A stretch of DNA of 37,453 nt from Phascolarctobacterium sp. (GTDB taxonomy: Bacteria > Bacillota > Negativicutes > Acidaminococcales > Acidaminococcaceae): NCBI GenBank assembly GCA_024405615.1, contig JAKSOK010000003.1, positions 1 through 37,453 of the forward strand, read 5' to 3'. Positions within the stretch are counted from its first letter, which is position 1, and the number at the start of each line of letters is the position of its first letter. Positions 18,468 through 25,881 of this stretch are shown piece by piece. The notes below the pieces were generated by a model. The model worked only from the letters and a program-made list of their open reading frames with translations. It did no database searches and was not told the origin of the DNA. The translations under genes and the position numbers were made by a program.

Positions 18468-20351
18468 ATGGGATTTATTGCAGATAAATTTGATGTTATA
18501 GTAGTTGGTGCAGGTCATGCTGGCGTCGAAGCAGCTTTGGCAGCCGCACGTTTAGGAGGTAAGACTTTATTAGCAACTTTGTCATTGGACAATGTTGCTT
18601 TAATGCCTTGCAATCCTTCTATTGGTGGTCCAGCTAAAGGTCATTTAGTTCGTGAATTAGATGCAATGGGCGGCCAAATGGGTTTGAGTGCGGATATGGC
18701 TTGTATCCAAATGAGATTATTAAATACTGGTAAGGGTTATGCAGTTCATGCTTTGCGTGGACAGGAAGATAAACCCTATTACCATACTATAATGAAGAAA
18801 ATTATCGAAGACCAAGCAAATTTAGAGCTTAAGCAATTAATGATTGATAAGCTTTTGGTTGAGAATGGTGAGGTTATAGGTGTAGAGGCTGAGACTGGAG
18901 AAATTTTTGAGGCTCCTTGTGTAATCCTTGCTACGGGTACCTATTTACGTGGTCGTATTGTTTATGGTAATTTAAATTATGAATGTGGACCTAATGGTCT
19001 TAGAAGTGCTTTGAAACTATCTTCTTCTTTACTGGAAGCTGGTGTGGAACTAATGCGTTTTAAAACAGGTACACCTGCAAGAGTTGATGCAAGAAGCTTA
19101 GATTATTCTAAAATGGAACCACAGTATGGTGATGAAGTGGTTCGTAATTTTTCTTTTATTAGCGATATAAAGACCAGAGAACAAATTCCTTGTTGGTTAA
19201 CCTATACTAATCCTGACACCCATAAAATTATCCGTGATAACTTACACCTTTCAGGAATGTTTAATGGCCTAGTAGAAGGTGTAGGACCTAGATATTGTCC
19301 TTCTATTGAGTCTAAAATTACACGCTTTGCTGAGAAAGAAAGGCATCAATTATTCATAGAACCAGAAGGTCGTAATACTAATGAGATGTATGTTCAAGGT
19401 ATGAGTTCTGCTTTGCCTGCACACATCCAATTGCAGTTTATGCAAACAATACCTGGCTTAGAGCATTGCAAGATGATGCGTGCTGGATATGCTATTGATT
19501 ATGATTGCCTTGATCCTTTACAACTGAAAGCATCTTTAGAGCATAAAGGAATTAGTGGTCTCTTTAGTGCTGGTCAGTCCAATGGTACTAGCGGTTATGA
19601 AGAAGCTGCAGCTCAAGGTTTAATGGCTGGTATAAATGCTATGCGTAAATTACAGGGAAAAGAGCCTATAGTTTTGCGTAGAGACCAGGCTTATATAGGT
19701 GTTTTAATTGATGACCTAGTTACAAAGGGTACTAACGAACCTTATAGAATGATGACTTCTAGAGCTGAATATAGATTGCTGCTTCGTCAAGATAATGCTG
19801 ATTTACGCTTAACAGAATTGGGTCGTCAAATTGGTTTAGTTGATGACTATCGTTATGATAGATTTACCTCGAAAAGAAGTGCTGTCGAAAGAAGTGTAGC
19901 AGAACTTGGTAATATAAATATTTCTCCAAGTGCCGAGAATAATGCTAAGCTAGAAATGATGGGAACGACAGTTTTGCGTACAGGCTCTAATCTTTTAGAC
20001 CTATTGCGTAGAAAAGAAGTTACTTATAGTCATCTAAAAGAAGCTTTTAATTTACCTGAATTAGAACCAAATGTTGCTGAACAAGTAGAAATTTTTGCTA
20101 AATACGAAGGCTATATTGCTAAGCAAAGACAAGAGGTAGAAAGAGCTCTGAAGCTTGAGAATAAGCGACTTCCAGATAATTTTGACTATCATTCAATAAA
20201 GGAATTATCCTCAGAAGCTGCAGAAAAACTTACGAAAGTTAAGCCTACTTCCTTAGGTCAGGCTTCTAGAATTAGTGGCGTTTCTCCGGCTGATATAAGT
20301 GTATTAACTATTGCGTTAGAGTTAAAACGTCGTAAGGAGTCAGAGACATGA
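18468..20351 (+). CDS. mnmG: tRNA uridine-5-carboxymethylaminomethyl modification enzyme MnmG (GidA)
   Basis: The 627-residue FAD enzyme partners MnmE. The FAD-binding motif VVGAGHAGVEAALAAARLG lies at 12-30, followed by PCNPSIGGPAKGHLVRE at 48-63. The signatures GYAIDYDCLDP and LFSAGQSNGTSGYEEAAAQG occur in the second half, and the helical C-terminal MnmE-binding domain is complete. Its upstream gap is A/T-rich with only a weak ribosome-binding site (TTAGGTAA). The end overlaps rsmG by four bases (ATGA). Confidence 0.98.
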   Translation: MGFIADKFDVIVVGAGHAGVEAALAAARLGGKTLLATLSLDNVALMPCNPSIGGPAKGHLVRELDAMGGQMGLSADMACIQMRLLNTGKGYAVHALRGQEDKPYYHTIMKKIIEDQANLELKQLMIDKLLVENGEVIGVEAETGEIFEAPCVILATGTYLRGRIVYGNLNYECGPNGLRSALKLSSSLLEAGVELMRFKTGTPARVDARSLDYSKMEPQYGDEVVRNFSFISDIKTREQIPCWLTYTNPDTHKIIRDNLHLSGMFNGLVEGVGPRYCPSIESKITRFAEKERHQLFIEPEGRNTNEMYVQGMSSALPAHIQLQFMQTIPGLEHCKMMRAGYAIDYDCLDPLQLKASLEHKGISGLFSAGQSNGTSGYEEAAAQGLMAGINAMRKLQGKEPIVLRRDQAYIGVLIDDLVTKGTNEPYRMMTSRAEYRLLLRQDNADLRLTELGRQIGLVDDYRYDRFTSKRSAVERSVAELGNINISPSAENNAKLEMMGTTVLRTGSNLLDLLRRKEVTYSHLKEAFNLPELEPNVAEQVEIFAKYEGYIAKQRQEVERALKLENKRLPDNFDYHSIKELSSEAAEKLTKVKPTSLGQASRISGVSPADISVLTIALELKRRKESET

Positions 20352-21067
20352 CCTTCGCCGAAATATTAGTGGAAAAAGGAAAAGAAGCTGGTTTAGAGTT
20401 TTCTGAAACTCAACTTCAACAATTTACAACCTACTATGAGCTTTTAGTGGAAACAAATAAAGTGATGAATCTTACAGCAATAACCGAACCTGAAGAGGTT
20501 GCTGTTAAGCATATGATTGATTCTTTGTTAGCGTATGATGAAAGCTTTGCCGGAAAAGTTTTAGCGGATGTAGGGACTGGTGCTGGATTCCCTGGTGTTC
20601 CTTTAAAAATTTACTGTCCTAAACTTAAAGTAGTGCTTATCGATTCTTTAGGGAAAAGGCTGAAATTTTTAGAAAATGTAATAGCACAGCTAGATTTAGA
20701 AGACATTTCTTGTAGGCATTTAAGAGCGGAAGATGCTGGACATACAAAAGATTTACGAGAAAAGTTTGATATCGTTACAGCTAGAGCTGTTGCAAGACTT
20801 AGTGTTTTAGCTGAATATTGTTTACCTTTAGTGAAAAAAGGTGGCACTTTTATTGCTTTAAAGGGAAGTAAATATGCTGATGAAATTGTTGAGGGCGAAA
20901 CTGCTGTGAAAATTTTAGGAGGCAAAATTATTTCTGCTGAACCTGTTAAGCTACCTGGTTTAGATGATGGTAGAGCAATAGTAAAGATTAGTAAACTTAA
21001 AATTACCCCTAATACATACCCCCGTAAAGCTGGAACTCCAGAAAAAAAACCTTTAGGAAGTAAATAG
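20348..21067 (+). CDS. rsmG: 16S rRNA (guanine-527-N7)-methyltransferase RsmG
   Basis: The 239-residue SAM-dependent methyltransferase modifies G527 of 16S rRNA. It shows NLTAITEPEEVAVKHMIDSL (41-60), the SAM-binding loop DVGTGAGFPGVPLKI (74-88) and the TARAVARLSVLAEYCLPL block. The start overlaps the mnmG stop, so the two are coupled. The C-terminus has a short lysine-rich extension. The next gene, noc, begins 11 bases downstream. Confidence 0.97.
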   Translation: MTFAEILVEKGKEAGLEFSETQLQQFTTYYELLVETNKVMNLTAITEPEEVAVKHMIDSLLAYDESFAGKVLADVGTGAGFPGVPLKIYCPKLKVVLIDSLGKRLKFLENVIAQLDLEDISCRHLRAEDAGHTKDLREKFDIVTARAVARLSVLAEYCLPLVKKGGTFIALKGSKYADEIVEGETAVKILGGKIISAEPVKLPGLDDGRAIVKISKLKITPNTYPRKAGTPEKKPLGSK

Positions 21068-21078
21068 GAGAGTATATT

Positions 21079-21936
21079 ATGTTAGTAGATGATGGTTTTT
21101 CTGTTTTAGATACTGAAGCTGGAATATTAAATGATAGACAAACTGTACGTGAAGTGCAAGTTATAAAAGTTCCTACAGAGAAGATTTTTCCCAATCCATA
21201 TCAACCTAGAAAGACCTTTGAAGATGAAGCATTAGCTGATTTATCAGCTTCTATTGCTCAATATGGCGTATTACAACCCTTATTAGTTGCACCTGCTGAG
21301 GATGGTCGATATTTATTGATTGCTGGTGAGCGTCGTTTGCGTGCTTCTCGTATGGCGAATGTCAAGGAAGTTCCTGTAATTGTTAGTGAGTATACTACTC
21401 AGCAAATTGCAGAGATTGCACTTATTGAAAATTTACAACGTGAAGATCTTCATTTTATGGAAGAAGCTGAAGGTTATGAGCAATTGATGAATCAATTTCA
21501 TCTTACTCAGGAAGCTATGGCCGCAAGAGTTGGAAAGAAACAATCTACTATTGCTAATAAATTGCGTTTACTGAGATTGTCCTCTAATGTTCGCAAAATT
21601 ATTAATGATGCAGAACTTTCAGAAAGACATGCACGTGCTCTGCTGAAAATTGAGGATGAAGCTAAGCAAATTGAAGTTTTAAATACTGTTATTGCAAAAG
21701 GTTTAAATGTTAGACAAACAGAAGCATTAATTGATAAACAACTTGAGGATAAACCTGTTGAAAAAAGAAAACGTGTTATCATTGTTAATGATGTCCGTAT
21801 TTATCTCAATAGTATTAAAAAGATTGTTGGTTCCATTAAAGATGTTGGCATACCAGTTGAAATGGAACAATCTGTTGAAGGTGATGAGGTAATAGTTAGC
21901 CTTCGTATTAAGAATATGAAAAAACCTAAAAAATAA
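21079..21936 (+). CDS. noc: ParB/Noc family DNA-binding CTPase, Noc-type
   Basis: The 285-residue protein has the ParB/Noc N-terminal CTPase motifs GERRLRA (83-89) and ENLQRED (117-123), and a helix-turn-helix at about 142-167. At the four residues reported to separate Noc from ParB specificity it has Q, K, R and R (GKKQSTIANKLRLLR and SERHARAL), so it is Noc-like apart from one conservative change. Its place between rsmG and parA is that of noc in Bacillus. It lacks the basic, hydrophobic N-terminal helix that anchors Bacillus Noc to the membrane; the first 25 residues are acidic. Nucleoid occlusion is therefore only inferred, and a diverged ParB role is possible. Confidence 0.8.
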   Translation: MLVDDGFSVLDTEAGILNDRQTVREVQVIKVPTEKIFPNPYQPRKTFEDEALADLSASIAQYGVLQPLLVAPAEDGRYLLIAGERRLRASRMANVKEVPVIVSEYTTQQIAEIALIENLQREDLHFMEEAEGYEQLMNQFHLTQEAMAARVGKKQSTIANKLRLLRLSSNVRKIINDAELSERHARALLKIEDEAKQIEVLNTVIAKGLNVRQTEALIDKQLEDKPVEKRKRVIIVNDVRIYLNSIKKIVGSIKDVGIPVEMEQSVEGDEVIVSLRIKNMKKPKK

Positions 21937-21945
21937 ATATTTCCT

Positions 21946-21981
21946 AAAGCCAATGTTTCACGTGAAACATTGGCTTTTTTA
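21946..21981 (+). terminator. 32-bp palindromic terminator containing parS
   Basis: Bases 21946-21977 form a perfect 32-bp palindrome with no unpaired loop in the DNA form, ending in a T run (21975-21980). The transcript would fold into a stem of up to about 14 bp with a tight loop, ending noc transcription. The central 16 bases are a perfect parS site. Confidence 0.85.
21954..21969. promoter_or_regulatory. parS site 1
   Basis: The sequence TGTTTCACGTGAAACA is an exact match to the bacterial consensus parS, to which ParB binds and from which it spreads as a CTP-dependent clamp. It lies 18 bases after the noc stop and forms the centre of the noc terminator palindrome. Confidence 0.97.
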
Positions 21982-22005
21982 TTTGGAACAAAATGTAAGT
22001 TTTGA

Positions 22006-22021
22006 TGTTTCACGTGAAACA
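22006..22021. promoter_or_regulatory. parS site 2
   Basis: A second exact TGTTTCACGTGAAACA begins 52 bases after the start of the first. Together they form an origin-proximal centromere immediately upstream of parAB. Confidence 0.97.
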
Positions 22022-22097
22022 TTTTCTGTATAAGAAAAATAAAAATAGAATATTACCAGCATAATTTAAAAAAACACTAACAAATATATTCGTTTTA

Positions 22098-22106
22098 TGC
22101 TAAAAT
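22098..22106 (+). promoter_or_regulatory. Probable parAB promoter (extended -10)
   Basis: TG at 22098-22099, one base before TAAAAT (22101-22106), makes an extended -10 element. No good -35 is seen 17 bases upstream. It lies between parS site 2 and parA, so ParB spreading from parS could affect it. Confidence 0.45.
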
Positions 22107-22140
22107 ATAAAACACAACACTTAGAAATGAGGTGAAAGTG

Positions 22141-22902
22141 ATGGTAAAGGTTATTGCTGTAGCAAATCAGAAGGGTGGGGTTGGAAAAACAACAACTTCT
22201 GTTAATTTAGCCGCATGTTTAGCAGCATTAGATAGAAAAGTATTGATGATAGATAGTGACCCTCAAGGAAATGCAACGAGTGGATATGGAATTGATAGAA
22301 GAGATTTAAAGAAATGCATTTATGATGCTATTATTAATGACACTCCAATGCAAGAGATTATTGTACATTCCGCATATAAAAATCTTGATATTTTGCCAGC
22401 TAAAATACAATTAGCCGGAGCTGAAATTGAGTTGGTTACTTTAATGAATAGAGAAGGTCGCTTAAAAAATGCTTTGGAAAGGGTAAAGCACAATTATGAT
22501 TATGTGATAATAGATTGTCCTCCTTCCTTGGGTTTATTGACTATAAATGGTTTAACCGCAGCAAATTCTGTGTTAGTACCAATTCAATGCGAATTTTATG
22601 CATTGGAGGGTGTAACAATGCTTATGAATACTATTCAATTAGTACAAAGAAATTTAAACCCCGCTTTAAAGCTAGAAGGAATTGTTATGACTATGTTCGA
22701 TAGTCGTACTAATTTGTCACAAGACGTAGTAAGTGAAGTTCAAAAATATTTTAAATCTAAAGTTTATAAGACTGTTATACCTAGAAATGTTAGACTAAGT
22801 GAAGCTCCTAGCCACGGTGAACCGGTCATTTATTATGATAATAAGTCTAAAGGAGCACAGGTTTATATGGATTTAGCTCGAGAGGTAATAGATAATGAAT
22901 AA
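22141..22902 (+). CDS. parA: Chromosome partitioning ATPase ParA (Soj)
   Basis: The 253-residue ATPase has the deviant Walker A motif KGGVGKTT within ANQKGGVGKTTTSVNLA near residue 10. It also has the Walker A' aspartate region MIDSDPQGNAT and the Walker B VIIDCPPSLG. I use ATG 22141 because the earlier GTG at 22132 falls within the GAGGTG ribosome-binding site. Without an N-terminal DNA-binding domain it is a Soj-type chromosomal ParA that works with ParB and parS in origin segregation and may regulate DnaA. It overlaps parB by eight bases. Confidence 0.97.
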   Translation: MVKVIAVANQKGGVGKTTTSVNLAACLAALDRKVLMIDSDPQGNATSGYGIDRRDLKKCIYDAIINDTPMQEIIVHSAYKNLDILPAKIQLAGAEIELVTLMNREGRLKNALERVKHNYDYVIIDCPPSLGLLTINGLTAANSVLVPIQCEFYALEGVTMLMNTIQLVQRNLNPALKLEGIVMTMFDSRTNLSQDVVSEVQKYFKSKVYKTVIPRNVRLSEAPSHGEPVIYYDNKSKGAQVYMDLAREVIDNE

Positions 22903-23881
22903 AAAAGGTGGTTTAGGTAAAGGCTTAGGAGCAATATTTGGCGAAACCAACAATATTACTCCTAGTGAAACTGTTGAATTAAAAAAAGAAAAAAATACAG
23001 TTAAACAAGGTGTGGAACAACCTTTAGAAGCTAAAGTATCCGATATTATCCCAAATCCTTATCAACCAAGACAAGTATTTGATGAAGAAAAGCTTAATGA
23101 ATTAGCTACATCTATTAAACAATACGGCGTAGTTGAGCCTTTGATTGTTAGAGAAAAGGGAAAGAAGTTTGAATTAGTTGCAGGTGAACGTCGCTTACGT
23201 GCAGCAAAGCTGGTCGGATTAAAGACAGTGCCAATTGTAATTAGAGAATATGACGACGTCAAGCTAATGGAAATAGCTTTAATTGAAAATATACAAAGGC
23301 ATGATTTAAATATAATTGAAGAAGCACAAGGTTTACGTCGCTTAATGAGCGAATGCAATTTAACTCAAGAACAAGTAGCGGAGAAAATAGGACGCAGCAG
23401 AAGTGCAGTAACTAACATTTTGCGCTTGTTAAATATGCCTAAAGAAATTCAAGACTATGTTTCTCAAGGTACCTTAAGCATGGGACAAGTAAAAATGCTA
23501 TCTGGATTAGCAAGTGAGGAGCAGCAGTGTGCAGTAGCTCGCAAAATCATTGAAAATGATTGGAGTTCTCGCATTGTTGAAGACGTTGTTCGTAAGCTGA
23601 AAGAGGGAAAAGTATTAAAGGTTATTTGCGAAGTCGTAGAAAAGAAGGATAGGGCTAAAAAGACAACTAAACCCCTAGTTGAAAATATAATTTATAAAGA
23701 TTTTGAGAATAGTCTAATTGAATTATTAGGGACTAAAGTAAAGGTACAACCAAAAGGAGATAAAGGTGGTACAATTCAAATAGAATATTATTCTCAAGAG
23801 GATCTTAATAGAATATTTGAAGTATTACAACCGAAACAAGAAGCAAAACAAGTCTTAGAAATAAAAAAACTAAATGTTTAA
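22895..23881 (+). CDS. parB: Chromosome partitioning protein ParB (Spo0J)
   Basis: The 328-residue protein starts with KKGGLGKGLGAIFG (3-16), the ParA-interacting motif typical of ParB. CTPase motifs are GERRLRAA (98-105) and ENIQRHDLN (131-139). The helix-turn-helix at 157-182 includes GRSRSAV; R169 and G197 correspond to ParB-specific positions. The motif usually reading GHARAL instead reads GQVKML (197-202), which is unusual. The C-terminal dimer domain has its LNRIFEVL helix. It is co-translated with parA and should load at the two parS sites upstream. Confidence 0.95.
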   Translation: MNKKGGLGKGLGAIFGETNNITPSETVELKKEKNTVKQGVEQPLEAKVSDIIPNPYQPRQVFDEEKLNELATSIKQYGVVEPLIVREKGKKFELVAGERRLRAAKLVGLKTVPIVIREYDDVKLMEIALIENIQRHDLNIIEEAQGLRRLMSECNLTQEQVAEKIGRSRSAVTNILRLLNMPKEIQDYVSQGTLSMGQVKMLSGLASEEQQCAVARKIIENDWSSRIVEDVVRKLKEGKVLKVICEVVEKKDRAKKTTKPLVENIIYKDFENSLIELLGTKVKVQPKGDKGGTIQIEYYSQEDLNRIFEVLQPKQEAKQVLEIKKLNV

Positions 23882-23924
23882 ATTCAGTAAATTGTTTTTA
23901 AGCATTAGGTAAGGGAGTATATTT

Positions 23925-24617
23925 ATGCCTGGTTTAGGTACAATTGCCAATAGTGGAGCAATTATTATAGGTGCTATTTGTGGCCTTTTGCTAAAAAAGG
24001 GTTTACCAGAAAAATGGCAGGAAACTATGATGAATAGTATTGCTTTGTGTATTGTCATTATTGGTATTCAAATGGCTTTGAAAACTACAAATATTATGAT
24101 AACTATTTTTAGTTTAGTAATAGGTGGTGTATTGGGAGAAATATTAGATATTGAGGGTCTAATGAATAAAATAGGCCTTTGGATGGGTAATAAGCTGGTA
24201 CATGGTGAAGGTGCTGCAACTGTTTTGGCGAAAGGTTTTGTAAATGCATCCATACTTTTCTGTTCAGGTGCAATGGCAGTAGTAGGAAGCATTCAAGATG
24301 GCTTAGTAGGAGATCATGCGACACTTTTTGCTAAAGCAACATTGGACGGCCTTATTTCCATAATTTTAACTGCTAATTTAGGTATAGGTGTGGCTTTATC
24401 AGCTATTAGTGTTGGCTTCTATCAAGGTAGCATTACTATGATGGCTGGTGCAGTAGATAGCATTATAACCAAGGAGTTATTGGCGGAGCTTACAGCTACT
24501 GGTGGCGTGATGATAATGGCTATTGGTACTAATATGCTAAATGTTACTAAGGTTAGAATTGGCAATTTACTTCCAAGTATAGTTGCGGCTGTAATTCTGG
24601 CAAAGTTTTTTGCATAA
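23925..24617 (+). CDS. DUF554 family membrane protein
   Basis: The 230-residue protein is very hydrophobic, with about six or seven membrane segments rich in Gly, Ala and Ile. It matches DUF554 by GTIANSGAIIIGAICGLLL at the start, the SILFCSGAMAVVGSIQDGL block and the C-terminal VRIGNLLPSIVAA. The family is common in anaerobes and has no settled function; transport is a guess. It begins 43 bases after parB, with GGGAG before the ATG, and probably belongs to the same transcript. Confidence 0.85.
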   Translation: MPGLGTIANSGAIIIGAICGLLLKKGLPEKWQETMMNSIALCIVIIGIQMALKTTNIMITIFSLVIGGVLGEILDIEGLMNKIGLWMGNKLVHGEGAATVLAKGFVNASILFCSGAMAVVGSIQDGLVGDHATLFAKATLDGLISIILTANLGIGVALSAISVGFYQGSITMMAGAVDSIITKELLAELTATGGVMIMAIGTNMLNVTKVRIGNLLPSIVAAVILAKFFA

Positions 24618-24633
24618 TTGAAAGGAAAGAATA

Positions 24634-25086
24634 GTGAATAATATAGTAGGTGTGATAGGGGCTTTAGGAATCATTGTAGTAATTACTTTAATACTAGTGA
24701 TTCAACAGAGATCAACTTTAGGAACTTTAAAGAAGAAATATGATTTCTTTACAAAGGGAAAAGATATAAATATTGATCAAACTTTGATACAAACTTTGGA
24801 GGAGTTAGAAGCAACAAAAAAAGAGCTACAAGAGCTAAAAAAGAAACATGAAGCTTTAAGAGAGCAGGTAAGAGGTTGCTTGCAAACTGTAAAGGTCAAA
24901 AGATATGATGCATTTGAAGCCATGGGCGGTGAGATGAGCTATTCTATTCTTATTACAGATGAAAATAAGGATGGTATAATTTTAACTAGTATTTATGGTA
25001 GAGAAGACAACCGTTGTTTTGCTAAGGAAATTAGTAAAGGAAAAGCAAAGACTGCTTTAGCTGAAGAAGAAAAAAGTTTATTATAA
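24634..25086 (+). CDS. DUF4446 family protein
   Basis: The 150-residue protein has one N-terminal membrane helix (about residues 4-23), a charged coiled-coil segment (about 47-75, ending in ELKKKHEALREQV) and a C-terminal beta-rich domain including RYDAFEAMGGEMSYSILITDENKDG. This is the layout of DUF4446, often found just after parB in Bacillota. It uses a GTG start behind AAAGGAAAG. Its function is unknown. A strong terminator follows the stop. Confidence 0.85.
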   Translation: MNNIVGVIGALGIIVVITLILVIQQRSTLGTLKKKYDFFTKGKDINIDQTLIQTLEELEATKKELQELKKKHEALREQVRGCLQTVKVKRYDAFEAMGGEMSYSILITDENKDGIILTSIYGREDNRCFAKEISKGKAKTALAEEEKSLL

Positions 25087-25090
25087 AATT

Positions 25091-25128
25091 AAAAGCTATG
25101 CAACATTAACTGTTGCATAGCTTTTTTT
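25091..25128 (+). terminator. Rho-independent terminator after the DUF4446 gene, possibly bidirectional
   Basis: AAAAGCTATGCAAC (25091-25104) pairs with GTTGCATAGCTTTT (25112-25125) in a perfect 14-bp stem around a seven-base loop. A T run continues to 25128. The flanking A-rich plus-strand sequence could also serve the minus-strand gene that ends at 25127. Confidence 0.9.
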
Positions 25129-25540
25129 ATAGAGCAATATATAAGCGGGTTAGTATAAAAAGGGTCAAACCAGAGAAAAGACAACGACACCAGGATGTAG
25201 GATATATGAAACCATCTTCATCTTGATAATATGTGAATGAAACCTTGGTATGAAAGGCATAGGTTTCTAAAGATGATATAATAAAAAGCATTCCTCCTGG
25301 TTGCCAGAAATTGTCGGTAAAAAGAAGCCATAAACAAAACAATAAATATAAAAAATCAAATATCATATATATTATGAAAATGCAAGAAGACGAACCAAGT
25401 AAAACTACTGTTGGTTTAGTAGGATCTGCTTTTTTATCTTCAAGAAGCATGGTATATTTTTGAAGAAGAAAGTAAAGCTGCCGACTGTTAAATAAATAAA
25501 AAAACTGCAATAAAATAAAAATTAGTGTTAAAAAACGCAT
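25127..25540 (-). CDS. Uncharacterised small membrane protein
   Basis: I do not recognise this 137-residue protein. It has an N-terminal hydrophobic segment (LTLIFILLQFFYLF), a polar stretch, two adjacent hydrophobic segments near residues 46-73, and a C-terminal one (LFSGLTLFILTRLYIAL), so three or four membrane helices are likely. A GAGG site precedes the ATG. It is one of only two minus-strand genes on the right arm and sits tail to tail with the DUF4446 gene, ending next to a shared terminator. It may be a recent arrival or a fast-evolving gene. No homologue comes to mind. Confidence 0.65.
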   Translation of the reverse strand: MRFLTLIFILLQFFYLFNSRQLYFLLQKYTMLLEDKKADPTKPTVVLLGSSSCIFIIYMIFDFLYLLFCLWLLFTDNFWQPGGMLFIISSLETYAFHTKVSFTYYQDEDGFIYPTSWCRCLFSGLTLFILTRLYIAL

Positions 25541-25758
25541 AGCAAAACCTCGTAATATTAATATTTTAATTATACACTATTTTTGAAATTGAAGCGAGAA
25601 TTTCTGTTAAATAATTATCTAATGCACAAACGCCAAAATGTACATTGCAAGAAGACAAAAATTTTTATTAAAAATGTAAAATTGTAATACAAAATCAATA
25701 AAAGTGTAACAATTTGGGCTTTTTTTGACATGTATACAGTAGACTTTAAGGATTTTTA
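25541..25758. other. AT-rich intergenic stretch upstream of the liv promoter
   Basis: I see no gene here. It contains the unmapped promoter of the minus-strand membrane protein at its left end, a 10-bp palindrome (AATGTACATT, about 25637-25646) and an 8-bp palindrome (TGTATACA, about 25731-25738). A TTGACA at 25725-25730 has no matching -10. The right end runs into the liv promoter. Confidence 0.5.
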
Positions 25759-25787
25759 TTGACAAAGATACTTAAAATTTGTATAAT
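25759..25787 (+). promoter_or_regulatory. Strong liv operon promoter
   Basis: TTGACA (25759-25764) and TATAAT (25782-25787) are both perfect consensus hexamers separated by 17 bases. The expected start site is near 25794, giving a leader of about 90 bases before the first livJ. A 14-bp A/T palindrome, ATAATAATTATTAT (25795-25808), covers the start site and could be an operator. Confidence 0.88.
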
Positions 25788-25881
25788 TGTGCACATAATA
25801 ATTATTATAGAGGGGAAACTATAAATAATTCATAATGTATAATTATCTATATTGTGAAATAGCAAAGGAGAAGTAGTTATT

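Noticed and set aside
25725-25748. A second TTGACA upstream of the liv promoter
   Set aside because: No -10-like hexamer lies 16-18 bases downstream; the perfect pair at 25759-25787 is much better.
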